The notes beneath the pieces were generated by a model. That model saw only the letters and a list, made by a program, of their open reading frames with translations, had not been told where the DNA came from and searched no databases. From NCBI RefSeq assembly GCF_938029485.1, contig NZ_CALHGC010000194.1:1-5819 (forward strand): a stretch of 5,819 bases of DNA. The letters are read 5' to 3'. Below, one piece after another: positions 1-5,818 of this stretch. Position 1 is the stretch's first letter. The number at the start of each line of letters is the position of its first letter. Position numbers and translations under genes: made by a program. Source of the DNA: an uncultured Treponema sp. Its GTDB lineage: Bacteria; Spirochaetota; Spirochaetia; Treponematales; Treponemataceae.

Positions 1-393
1 TCTCGTAGATACATGGACTATCGGAAAGAGAACATACCAAGCTAATGGAAACAGCCGTTGGTTCATCGTCGGTTCCGATTATGCCAAGGGCAACACCATT
101 GACATCAGCTACACGACAAAGCCCGCGCAGAAGTTTACCCTCAAATTTGATGCAGCCAAGATGACGGTGAAAGTACGACAGCAGCACGGGCCGGATCAAA
201 CACTTTCAACCGACGCACAGGTGGAAGAAGGAACGCCAATCAGCATTGAAGCCAAAGACCTTCCGGCGGGACATCTCGTAGATACATGGACTATCGGAAA
301 GAGAACATACCAAGCTAATGGAAACAGCACAGAGTTCCGCGTCGGTTCCGATTATGCCAAGGGCAACACCATTGACATCAGCTACACGACAAA
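1..393 (+). repeat. Direct tandem repeat, 273-base period, within the repeat-protein gene
   Basis: Bases 1-120 match bases 274-393 at an exact offset of 273. The segments 1-55/274-328 and 68-120/341-393 are identical. Only the 12-base block 56-67 versus 329-340 differs, at 7 positions, changing RWFI to TEFR in the protein. The period is a multiple of three, so the reading frame is kept. More units probably lie to the left of the window. Identity at silent positions points to recent duplication or gene conversion. Confidence 0.95.
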
Positions 394-403
394 AAATGGA
401 TAG
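2..403 (+). CDS. C-terminal part of a tandem-repeat, InlB B-repeat-like surface/exported protein (5' truncated by window edge)
   Basis: The frame is open from base 2 to a TAG at 401-403, giving 133 residues with no start in the window. The ATG at 161 lies inside a repeat unit and is almost certainly internal. The sequence contains the end of one unit, a full second unit of about 91 residues (273-base period) and a two-residue tail (NG). Each unit runs from FTLKFDAAKM through a V-EEGTPISIEA strand, an LVDTWTIG segment and a closing IDISYTTK strand. This is the pattern of the divergent InlB B-repeat domain (Flg_new_2-like), small beta domains found in many copies in bacterial surface proteins. 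No sorting motif or membrane anchor follows the last unit, and the signal peptide would lie outside the window. A role in adhesion or surface display is inference only. The gene converges on the MATE gene. The repeat family call rests on pattern recognition and is moderately sure; the reading frame is sure. Confidence 0.78.
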   Translation, partial: LVDTWTIGKRTYQANGNSRWFIVGSDYAKGNTIDISYTTKPAQKFTLKFDAAKMTVKVRQQHGPDQTLSTDAQVEEGTPISIEAKDLPAGHLVDTWTIGKRTYQANGNSTEFRVGSDYAKGNTIDISYTTKNG

Positions 404-461
404 CTGATGAATACGATTTTTTCGGGGAATGGGTAAACACATAAGACCCACCGCCATCCAC

Positions 462-495
462 GCCCAAGAATGTGCGCCATCGTACATTCTTGGGC
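462..495 (+). other. Strong perfect hairpin downstream of the repeat-protein gene
   Basis: GCCCAAGAATGT (462-473) and ACATTCTTGGGC (484-495) are perfect 12-base inverted repeats. Pairing can continue inward by a G-T and two G-C pairs to leave a CCAT loop (477-480), so a stem of about 15 pairs is possible. No T run follows on either strand, so it is not a classical intrinsic terminator. It starts 58 bases after the TAG stop and may act as a 3' mRNA-stabilising stem, a factor-assisted stop, or a protein-binding dyad. Confidence 0.7.
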
Positions 496-515
496 TGTGT
501 CAAACCGAAATTATA

Positions 516-550
516 AGGCTTTTCAAAAACTGAAAGCCTATCGGCTTTTT
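516..550. terminator. Probable bidirectional intrinsic terminator between converging genes
   Basis: On the + strand AAAGCC (533-538), loop TATC and GGCTTT (543-548) form a six-pair stem that runs straight into T residues (546-550). On the - strand the same stem is followed, after CAG, by five Ts (529-525). A second stem is possible between AGGCTTTTC (516-524) and GAAAGCCT (532-539) with one bulged T; on the - strand it is followed by TATAATTT. The position, after the + strand gene and after the end of the MATE gene at 642, fits a shared terminator. The stem is short, so efficiency is uncertain. Confidence 0.65.
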
Positions 551-641
551 CTGTAAGGAATTATTTCACTATATCCGGTAAAGCGAATTGCGAAACAGTT
601 TTTGGATAGTTCTCTTGACTTTAGATGGAGTGGTTCCATAC

Positions 642-2021
642 TTATGCCGACAGCGGCTCGATCTTTTCTTTGTAAATGCGGTGCATAAAAAAGATGCATG
701 CGATAATCGAGACAACTTCCGCAATGAGGTACGACCACCATATAGCGTTAACATTGCCCGAAAGCGAAAGCAAATACGCTGCGGGGAGAAGCGCGACGAT
801 TTGGCGCACAAATGTCGCAATCATGCTGTAGACTGCGCTGCCGAAGGCTTGAAACACCGAAGAAAAGGTGATGCCGAGCGCCGCGCCGAGAAAGCTGCAT
901 GCAATGATGCGGATTGCAGGAACACCGATTGCGAGCATCGCAGGAGAAGCATCGAACAGTCCTAACAGCTGTGCGGGGAATAGTTCAAAAAGCGCCATCC
1001 CGAAGAGCATAATCCCCATCGCGAGGAAAAGGCCGTTCCGTATCGTCGCCGTAATCCGCTTTCTATTCCGTGCCCCATAATTATACGCGATAATCGGAAC
1101 CATGCCGTTATTCAACCCGAACACCGGCATAAAGATAAAACTGTTCAGCTTAAAATACACGCCGTACACCGCAATCGCAGTGCTCGAAAAAGCGCTCAAG
1201 ATGATGTTGAGAAAATAGGTGGTAATCGATGTTATCGAGCTGAGAAGGATAGAGGGCACACCGACCTTATAAATTTCCGCAACGATGCGCAGTTCGGGAA
1301 GCAGGTTTTTAAGCTTAAACTGAATTTCACGGTTTTTTGTTACGTTAAAGAAAACCGAAACACAAAGGCCGAGAATCTGCCCCAATACGGTTGCAAGCGC
1401 CGCGCCCCGGATACCCATTTTAGGAAACGGCCCAATCCCGAATATCAGCAGCGGGTCGAATATGACATTGAAAATAGCGCCGGAAAGCTGCGAGTACATT
1501 GTATACAACGTCAGTCCCGTCGATTGGAGCAGCCGATCGAACGTAATACCGAAAAAGAGCGCAAACGACATACGGAGCACAATATCCAAATACGCTTCTC
1601 CGTAGGTAACAATTCCGGCGTCTACTCCCTGCGAAGCAAGGTACGGGTGTACCAGTACAATCCCTGCAATAAAAAAAACGATAAAGTTACAGGCCGCCAA
1701 AAACACGGCGTTCATCGCGGTTTTATTGACATCCTCTTGATTCCGCTGACCGAGCCGTTTGGACAGCAGCGCATTGACGCCGACCCCCGTCCCTACGGCA
1801 AAGGAAATCATCAGATTTTGGATGGGAAAGGCAAGCGATACGGCTGTCAACGCATCCTCACTGATTTTTGCCACAAAGATACTGTCGACGATATTGTACA
1901 ACGCCATAATGAGCATCGAAAACATCATCGGCAGCGACATATTGAGGATGAGCTTCATAATCGGCATAACGCCCATCTTGTTTTCAGCCGGGCCGATAGA
2001 TCTTACCTTTACTTCTTCCAT
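642..2021 (-). CDS. MATE-family multidrug/cation antiporter
   Basis: The 459-residue product has the usual length and layout of MATE efflux proteins: about twelve hydrophobic segments in two homologous halves, with a cytoplasmic loop near residues 230-250. The N-terminal helix carries the family pattern SLPMMFS followed by LYNIVDSIFVA (residues 41-51), including the conserved Pro31 and Asp46. It resembles the MepA/NorM-like branch common in Firmicutes and spirochaetes. Family members export cationic drugs or metabolites across the inner membrane, driven by Na+ or H+ gradients; substrate and coupling ion cannot be read here. The ATG at 2021 is preceded by AAGGGA at a 5-base spacing. The gene begins 35 bases after the end of the CobW-family GTPase gene on the same strand, so the two are probably co-transcribed. 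No promoter is evident in that short gap. It ends facing the + strand repeat-protein gene, with a terminator-like structure between them. The gene appears intact. Confidence 0.95.
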   Translation of the reverse strand: MEEVKVRSIGPAENKMGVMPIMKLILNMSLPMMFSMLIMALYNIVDSIFVAKISEDALTAVSLAFPIQNLMISFAVGTGVGVNALLSKRLGQRNQEDVNKTAMNAVFLAACNFIVFFIAGIVLVHPYLASQGVDAGIVTYGEAYLDIVLRMSFALFFGITFDRLLQSTGLTLYTMYSQLSGAIFNVIFDPLLIFGIGPFPKMGIRGAALATVLGQILGLCVSVFFNVTKNREIQFKLKNLLPELRIVAEIYKVGVPSILLSSITSITTYFLNIILSAFSSTAIAVYGVYFKLNSFIFMPVFGLNNGMVPIIAYNYGARNRKRITATIRNGLFLAMGIMLFGMALFELFPAQLLGLFDASPAMLAIGVPAIRIIACSFLGAALGITFSSVFQAFGSAVYSMIATFVRQIVALLPAAYLLSLSGNVNAIWWSYLIAEVVSIIACIFFMHRIYKEKIEPLSA

Positions 2022-2026
2022 TGATA

Positions 2027-2032
2027 TCCCTT
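2027..2032 (-). promoter_or_regulatory. Ribosome binding site of the MATE gene
   Basis: AAGGGA on the - strand, five bases before the ATG at 2021-2019. It supports the chosen start over the in-frame Met codons at residues 16 and 19. Confidence 0.6.
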
Positions 2033-2056
2033 ACAAAATCTATTGGCAGCATTTTG

Positions 2057-3352
2057 TTAATCGAGCAGGGCATCCAAGTCTGCACAAATCTTCTTTTTAT
2101 CCAGCTTTTGCCCGATAATGCAGAGCTTAATCATCCGGTCGCCGACTTTTTCGTCCCATTCTTCCCTCATCCGAGGTTCTCGGGCGAGGACTTTTTCCTG
2201 CTCGCGCTTAGAAACCGTTGCGAGCCATCTGCCGGAAGCCCCCGCTTGAATTTGCCGTCCCGAAGTTTCAAAGACGTATGCCATATCCTGTTCATCGCTA
2301 AACCAGACGACGCCCTTGGAGCGGATAATATTACGCGGCCATACCCCTGCGTATTTTTCAAGCTTTCCTCTATTAAACGGACGACGGCGGTAGTACACAA
2401 AAGATCCGATACCGTACTCATCCTCATCCGCGCCTTCATGTTTATGTTCGTGATGATGATGGTGGTGATGCCCGTGTCCGTGCCCTCCATGTTCATCATG
2501 TTCGTGATGGCCATGTTCGTGCTCGTCATCGTGATGGCCATGTTCGTGGTGTTCGTCATGGTGGTCGCAGTGCTCATGCTCATCATGGTGATCGTGATCG
2601 CAGTGCTCATGGTCATGATCGCACTCTTCATCGTCATCGTCATATTCTTCCGCACGTTTTTCCAGTTCGGCAACCCAGCCGGCACTTTCAAAGACTTTTT
2701 CAAAGTCAAACCGCTTTGTCGCAAGCAAATCTTCTAACGGCACCTGACACCGTGTCGTCTCTATCACCTTAACATGGGGCTGGAGCTTAGTGACAACCGC
2801 CCGCACCTTTTTCATCTGATCTTCCGTTACCAAATCTTTTTTATTGATAATAAGCGTGGAGCAAAACTCAATTTGCTGGACGAGGAGCGATTCGATATCT
2901 TCTTCTCCCATATCCTTTTTTAACAGCTGTGCCCCCTCGGAAAATTCATCCACCAGCCGCTTCGCATCGACAACGCTGACGACATTATCCAAGCAGCCGT
3001 TTTCGATTGTTTCAATAGCCTGCGCAATCGGCATCGGCTCGCATACGCCGCTCGATTCAATGAGAAGATAGTCGAACTTTCCCGACGCAATGAGGTTTTC
3101 AATCTGCATCACCAGATCGGTTTTAAGCGTACAGCAGATACAGCCGTTGGTAAGCGGCACAAGGCTGCTTTTATCCGTGATATTGGCGTCCTTCTCTATC
3201 AAACTTGCATCGACGTTGATTTCACCGATATCGTTGACAATCACCGCCACCTTGTAACCCTTTTGGTTCGCAAGGATCATATTCATCAAGGTTGTTTTGC
3301 CCGCGCCTAAGTATCCGCAGAGCAAGGTAATCGGTACTAATGGTTTTTTCAT
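2057..3352 (-). CDS. COG0523 (CobW/P47K) family GTPase with long His-rich insert, putative metallochaperone
   Basis: The 431-residue product is a G3E-class GTPase. It shows Walker A GYLGAGKTT (13-21), the family metal-binding CxCC as GCICC (70-74), an ESSG switch segment (99-102) and NKKD guanine specificity (171-174). Residues 239-313 form an acidic His-rich stretch with 32 His in residues 247-306 and Cys at 245, 252 and 263. The CobW C-terminal domain follows, with IRSKGVVWF and GRWLATVS, through about residue 420. Family members bind a metal at CxCC and use GTP hydrolysis to deliver it to client enzymes; known members serve zinc, cobalt or other metals. Zinc is the likeliest guess here but is not proven. 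The His-rich part would suit metal storage or buffering. The protein is longer than usual mainly because of this insert. The ATG at 3352 has AGGGAG seven bases upstream, and the conserved strand begins just after it. It is the first gene of a probable operon with the MATE gene. Confidence 0.95.
   Translation of the reverse strand: MKKPLVPITLLCGYLGAGKTTLMNMILANQKGYKVAVIVNDIGEINVDASLIEKDANITDKSSLVPLTNGCICCTLKTDLVMQIENLIASGKFDYLLIESSGVCEPMPIAQAIETIENGCLDNVVSVVDAKRLVDEFSEGAQLLKKDMGEEDIESLLVQQIEFCSTLIINKKDLVTEDQMKKVRAVVTKLQPHVKVIETTRCQVPLEDLLATKRFDFEKVFESAGWVAELEKRAEEYDDDDEECDHDHEHCDHDHHDEHEHCDHHDEHHEHGHHDDEHEHGHHEHDEHGGHGHGHHHHHHHEHKHEGADEDEYGIGSFVYYRRRPFNRGKLEKYAGVWPRNIIRSKGVVWFSDEQDMAYVFETSGRQIQAGASGRWLATVSKREQEKVLAREPRMREEWDEKVGDRMIKLCIIGQKLDKKKICADLDALLD
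2414..2638 (-). repeat. His/Asp/Glu-rich low-complexity coding tract with short tandem repeats
   Basis: This stretch encodes residues 239-313 of the GTPase. It contains CGTGATGGCCATGTTCGTG twice (+ strand, 2503-2521 and 2530-2548, period 27 bases, nine residues). TCGCAGTGCTCATG also occurs twice (2565-2578 and 2598-2611, period 33 bases, eleven residues). Both periods keep the frame, so the tract could lengthen or shorten by slippage without breaking the gene. Codons alternate CAC and CAT rather than forming one pure triplet run. Confidence 0.9.
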
Positions 3353-3359
3353 ATAATTT

Positions 3360-3365
3360 CTCCCT
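3360..3365 (-). promoter_or_regulatory. Ribosome binding site of the CobW-family GTPase gene
   Basis: AGGGAG on the - strand, seven bases before the ATG at 3352-3350. It fixes the start, which is immediately followed by the conserved N-terminal strand of the family. Confidence 0.75.
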
Positions 3366-3396
3366 AAAAATAATAAAACATCAATAATCGTAGTTC

Positions 3397-3444
3397 ACGC
3401 AAAACTGATCTTTGAATATTCAGAAGTTTTTGCGTAAGCCGCAA
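3397..3444 (-). promoter_or_regulatory. Overlapping inverted repeats in the leader of the GTPase gene
   Basis: ACGCAAAACT (3397-3406) can pair with AGTTTTTGCGT (3425-3435, one bulged T) around a loop that holds the palindrome TGAATATTCA (3413-3422). TTGCG (3430-3434) can instead pair with CGCAA (3440-3444) across five bases. The central ACGCAA arm, as read on the - strand, is shared, so the two stems exclude each other in the transcript. The element lies between a possible promoter and the ribosome binding site. It could be a repressor-binding dyad or a leader RNA switch. It is unlikely to be the truA terminator, because no T run follows on the - strand. Confidence 0.45.
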
Positions 3445-3448
3445 TGTT

Positions 3449-3464
3449 CTGTAATATACTGTAA
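3449..3464 (-). promoter_or_regulatory. Direct repeat near the predicted transcription start, possible operator
   Basis: The + strand reads CTGTAA-TATA-CTGTAA (TTACAG-TATA-TTACAG on the - strand), two identical hexamers spaced ten bases apart, one helical turn. It lies right after the candidate -10 box, where a repressor could block transcription. I cannot assign it to a known regulator. Confidence 0.3.
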
Positions 3465-3465
3465 A

Positions 3466-3493
3466 ATAATATAAAATGGAAGGACTTTATCAG
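3466..3493 (-). promoter_or_regulatory. Candidate promoter for the GTPase-MATE operon
   Basis: On the - strand CTGATA (3493-3488, four of six matches to the -35 consensus) is separated by 16 bases from TATTAT (3471-3466, five of six matches to the -10 consensus). Transcription would start near 3459, leaving a leader of about 105 bases. The surroundings are very AT-rich, so other -10-like hexamers exist and the exact boxes are uncertain. Confidence 0.4.
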
Positions 3494-3515
3494 GGCATTT
3501 GAAAATAGACGGCAA

Positions 3516-4313
3516 TTACGGCGTAAACAACGGTTGCGGATAGTCGATCGACCATAAAAAAAGCCCCTGCGGAGGGGCGGTCTCTCCCGCATTCCGGCGG
3601 TCTCTTGAACGGAGTACAGCCTCAAAATCCTCTTTTGTACCGTTCTGCTGTTCATAATGCAGCAAAGTTCCGGTTATAGAGCGTACCATACGCCACAAAA
3701 AGGCATTGGCGGAAATTTCAAAAACCAAAAATTCCCTGTCGGGAAAAAAATGTGCGGAATAGATATAGCGCGATTTGCTCTTACTCTGATCTCCGGCGAC
3801 GGAAAAAGCCGTGCAGTCCAATTCTCCCGACAAAACACCCGCCATCTTGTTGAGCAGGTTAATATCCGGTTCGCGCCGTATATGCCAGCAATAGGGTAAT
3901 TGGTGCGCAAAGGCGGTTTTCCCGCAGCGAATAAAATACCGGTATGTGCGGGAGCGGGCACTGAAACGGGCATGTAAGTTATCGGAAACGTGTGTTGCTT
4001 CCATAACCCGTACATCCTGAGGCAGGGCGGAATTAAGCGCAGGGACAAAACTCTCCGGTTTAATCCGCGCTATATCGGTAAAAAAATGAGCAGCCTGCCC
4101 GCAAGCGTGCACTCCCGCATCCGTTCTCCCCGAACCGAAAAGCTCAACAGGGTGTTTATGCAGCAGTGCCAGCGCCCGCTCAATTTCACCCTGTACGGTG
4201 CGGAATGATTCTTTTCCGTGCTGCAGCTGTTTCTGCCACCCGTGGAAATGCGTTCCGTCATACGATACGCGGAGCAGAATATTCCGCCGGAGAATAGCCG
4301 AATCAGTCGTCAT
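3516..4313 (-). CDS. truA: tRNA pseudouridine synthase A
   Basis: The 265-residue product matches TruA in length and motifs. It isomerises uridines 38-40 in the anticodon arm of many tRNAs to pseudouridine in the cytoplasm, which supports reading-frame maintenance. The family signatures are YDGTHFHGWQKQ (18-29), GSGRTDAGVHA (60-70) with the catalytic Asp65, HARFSARSRTYRY near 113-125, and the C-terminal FLWRMVRSITG block. The ATG lies inside the last codons of the DUF2225 gene, giving an 11-base overlap in another frame. No good ribosome binding site is seen, so translation is probably coupled to the upstream gene. The first conserved strand starts about twelve residues in, which suits this start. 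The gene ends with TAA, 163 bases before the GTPase gene on the same strand. It appears intact. Confidence 0.97.
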   Translation of the reverse strand: MTTDSAILRRNILLRVSYDGTHFHGWQKQLQHGKESFRTVQGEIERALALLHKHPVELFGSGRTDAGVHACGQAAHFFTDIARIKPESFVPALNSALPQDVRVMEATHVSDNLHARFSARSRTYRYFIRCGKTAFAHQLPYCWHIRREPDINLLNKMAGVLSGELDCTAFSVAGDQSKSKSRYIYSAHFFPDREFLVFEISANAFLWRMVRSITGTLLHYEQQNGTKEDFEAVLRSRDRRNAGETAPPQGLFLWSIDYPQPLFTP

Positions 4314-5181
4314 CGGTTTCGTTTAGTTCAACCTTCAAAGAATCATAGAGGGTACGGGCATGTTCCAAAATAGGGCCGGGCTTATTCTTGGAAGATTTTC
4401 CGAGACCGAACATCTTTGCCAATGCGATTTTATGCATTCCCAACCGCTTCAGCCGCGTTTCGGTGTCCTGTTTTTGCCCGTACCGGTACTCCAGTAATGC
4501 CCCAAGATAAATAACACCGTCATATCCGTAGTTTTTATCTACGTCGGGGCCGAAAGATTTTAATCCTGCAATCATCTCTTTACCGGTGGTTTCCAACTCA
4601 AGGGCACGGCGGTATAAAAACAGAGCCTTTTGATAAAAGAGTTTTGAAATATAGGTATAGTTTTCCTCCGGTTCTTTTTCTCCGAGCGTCGAAAAAAGCC
4701 ATGCGGCACGAAGCGCACATATTGCCTGTTTAATAGTAGGAGAATATTTTGAATCGAAATGATCGTAGCAGAGCAAGGCAAGATAATAGGAGGCTGCCCC
4801 TGCATGGAGTGTTCTGGCAGTATTAAAATCGACACGGCCGAAAAGATTTTTTATCGCGCTATAGCGTTCGTTCATAGCTTCAAGCAATTTTTCGGCGATC
4901 GGTTTTTCGATAACTCTGAAATCCTGCGTAAAACCCGTGTACAGACACTGCGGACAAACAGTCATACTGTAAATGAGCGGATATACTTCTCCGTATTTTG
5001 CCGACGGTTCATATAAGCGGCGTAATTCTTCCGTTAAATCGCCCGCAATAACGCGGCCGCCGCCGGAATACATCTCTTCCCGCTTAAATTTTGCTCCGCA
5101 TACGGGACATTCAATCTGATCTTTGGAATAATAAGAAATGGATACTTCTTTTTTGCTTTGTTGATCTTCTTCACGTTTCAT
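4303..5181 (-). CDS. DUF2225 family protein with paired CxxC motifs (function unknown)
   Basis: The 292-residue product has CPVC (25-28) and CPQC (76-79), a likely four-Cys zinc site framing a Gly-rich loop (YSGGGR, 38-43). A long helical part rich in Leu, Ala and Tyr follows and looks TPR-like, with segments such as YYLALLCYDHF and YQKALFLYRRALELE. This matches DUF2225, a family without an established function that is found in spirochaetes, Firmicutes and others. No signal peptide or membrane helix is present, so it is probably cytoplasmic. The start has AAAGGAG ten bases upstream. The 3' end overlaps truA by 11 bases and acpS ends 68 bases upstream, so it sits in a housekeeping operon. Structural zinc binding plus a helical-repeat protein-interaction surface is inference. 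The Asp-rich end (ETDDD) is not distinctive. Confidence 0.88.
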   Translation of the reverse strand: MKREEDQQSKKEVSISYYSKDQIECPVCGAKFKREEMYSGGGRVIAGDLTEELRRLYEPSAKYGEVYPLIYSMTVCPQCLYTGFTQDFRVIEKPIAEKLLEAMNERYSAIKNLFGRVDFNTARTLHAGAASYYLALLCYDHFDSKYSPTIKQAICALRAAWLFSTLGEKEPEENYTYISKLFYQKALFLYRRALELETTGKEMIAGLKSFGPDVDKNYGYDGVIYLGALLEYRYGQKQDTETRLKRLGMHKIALAKMFGLGKSSKNKPGPILEHARTLYDSLKVELNETDDD

Positions 5182-5191
5182 ACTACGGAAT

Positions 5192-5198
5192 CTCCTTT
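5192..5198 (-). promoter_or_regulatory. Ribosome binding site of the DUF2225 gene
   Basis: AAAGGAG on the - strand, ten bases before the ATG at 5181-5179, the best Shine-Dalgarno match in the right-hand cluster. The 68-base gap to acpS shows no convincing promoter or terminator. Confidence 0.7.
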
Positions 5199-5249
5199 TA
5201 AACCTGCAGGGTATTCACAAAAAGTTTCAATTTTATCGGTACTCGGCTG

Positions 5250-5621
5250 CTAACTTTCCAGTATGACAGCTGCAATAGCCATATTGCTTTCATGGGTCAG
5301 GGAAAGATGGATACGGCTGCCGTGTATACGCTCAAACGGTACCGCCGCATCTCCTAGGAGTGTCAATTCCGGTTTTCCGTTCGGATTATTGGTAACGAGA
5401 ATATTCTTTAGCGTTATCCCTTTTAATCCCGTACCGAGCGCCTTTCCGTACGCTTCCTTCGCGGCAAAACGAGCCGCTAAAGAATAGGCAGCGGTTAAAC
5501 CTCTGCTTTTGGTTTCCACCAATTCCTGCGGATGAAAAAAGCGGGCAAGCAGTCTTTCATCTTCCATCCACCGCCGTATCCGGCTTATATCAACGGCATC
5601 TATTCCGAATCCGGCAATCAT
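5250..5621 (-). CDS. acpS: Holo-[acyl-carrier-protein] synthase
   Basis: The 123-residue product has the full AcpS pattern. It transfers 4'-phosphopantetheine from coenzyme A to a serine of acyl carrier protein in the cytoplasm, which switches on fatty acid synthesis. Visible features are the N-terminal GIDAVDISRI (6-15) with the Mg-binding Asp8, ARFAAKEAYGKALG (50-63) with the Mg-binding Glu56, NPNGKPEL (79-86), and the C-terminal HLSLTHE (105-111) before the closing strand. The length is typical for the small trimeric bacterial type. The ATG overlaps the TGA of the upstream YbbR-domain gene (ATGA, 5621-5618), so translation is probably coupled; no strong ribosome binding site is seen. The start is sure because the conserved strand begins directly at Met1. 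Confidence 0.97.
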   Translation of the reverse strand: MIAGFGIDAVDISRIRRWMEDERLLARFFHPQELVETKSRGLTAAYSLAARFAAKEAYGKALGTGLKGITLKNILVTNNPNGKPELTLLGDAAVPFERIHGSRIHLSLTHESNMAIAAVILES

Positions 5622-5818
5622 CTATGCATCTCATCATCTTCCGGTGCTTCCGTAAATTCCGCCGTTATTTGTACCGATTTCGGGTTTATCTGCAGTATTT
5701 TCAGTTTTGAATACTCTGCCGACAATACCGGTACAACGGGCAGCGTATAAACTCCGGGTTCGGTAATACTTTCACATGATACCGTTAATATATTTTCGGA
5801 AGGACTCCATGTTTCCAG
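5618..5818 (-). CDS. cdaR: C-terminal end of a YbbR-domain (CdaR-like) protein, truncated by window edge
   Basis: An open frame enters from the right edge and ends in TGA at 5620-5618, giving 66 residues. It reads as the last beta-rich YbbR repeat: a strand with LTVSCESI, a PGVYTLPVV segment, then LKILQINPKSVQITAEF and an acidic tail EAPEDDEMHR. The closing pattern, a Pro just before a strand ending the chain, is typical of YbbR domains. YbbR/CdaR proteins are membrane-anchored and regulate the diadenylate cyclase CdaA, which makes c-di-AMP; the anchor would lie outside the window. The stop overlaps the acpS start by four bases. I expect a cdaA-like gene further upstream, off the right edge. 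The domain call rests on a short segment, and the symbol is by analogy. Confidence 0.75.
   Translation of the reverse strand: METWSPSENILTVSCESITEPGVYTLPVVPVLSAEYSKLKILQINPKSVQITAEFTEAPEDDEMHR

Noticed and set aside
56..67. Variable region of a diversity-generating retroelement
   Set aside because: The differences are not confined to adenines of one copy, and no reverse transcriptase or template region is present.
161..403. A complete small gene of 80 codons starting at the ATG at 161
   Set aside because: The same frame is open back to base 2 and encodes another copy of the repeat, so the ATG is internal to a longer gene cut by the window edge.
462..495. An integron attC recombination site, since some treponemes carry integrons
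   Set aside because: The arms end in CCCAAG/CTTGGG rather than the required AAC/GTT core, the pairing is perfect instead of bulged, and no integrase or cassette structure is visible.
588..965. A + strand gene of 125 codons opposite the MATE gene
   Set aside because: It is an Arg/Cys-rich translation antisense to transmembrane coding sequence, with no ribosome binding site and no recognisable family.
2167..2724. A - strand Met/Thr-rich protein of 185 codons
   Set aside because: It is a frame shadow of the His-rich tract, low in complexity and wholly inside the well-supported GTPase gene.
2021..2737. A + strand membrane protein of 238 codons
   Set aside because: Its apparent hydrophobic Val/Met-rich stretch is the reverse complement of the His-rich tract of the GTPase gene (antisense of His codons gives Val and Met). 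There is no family likeness.
3397..3435. Intrinsic terminator of truA
   Set aside because: The hairpin is AT-rich, and on the - strand it is followed by GAACTACG rather than Ts; it lies closer to the GTPase leader than to the truA end.
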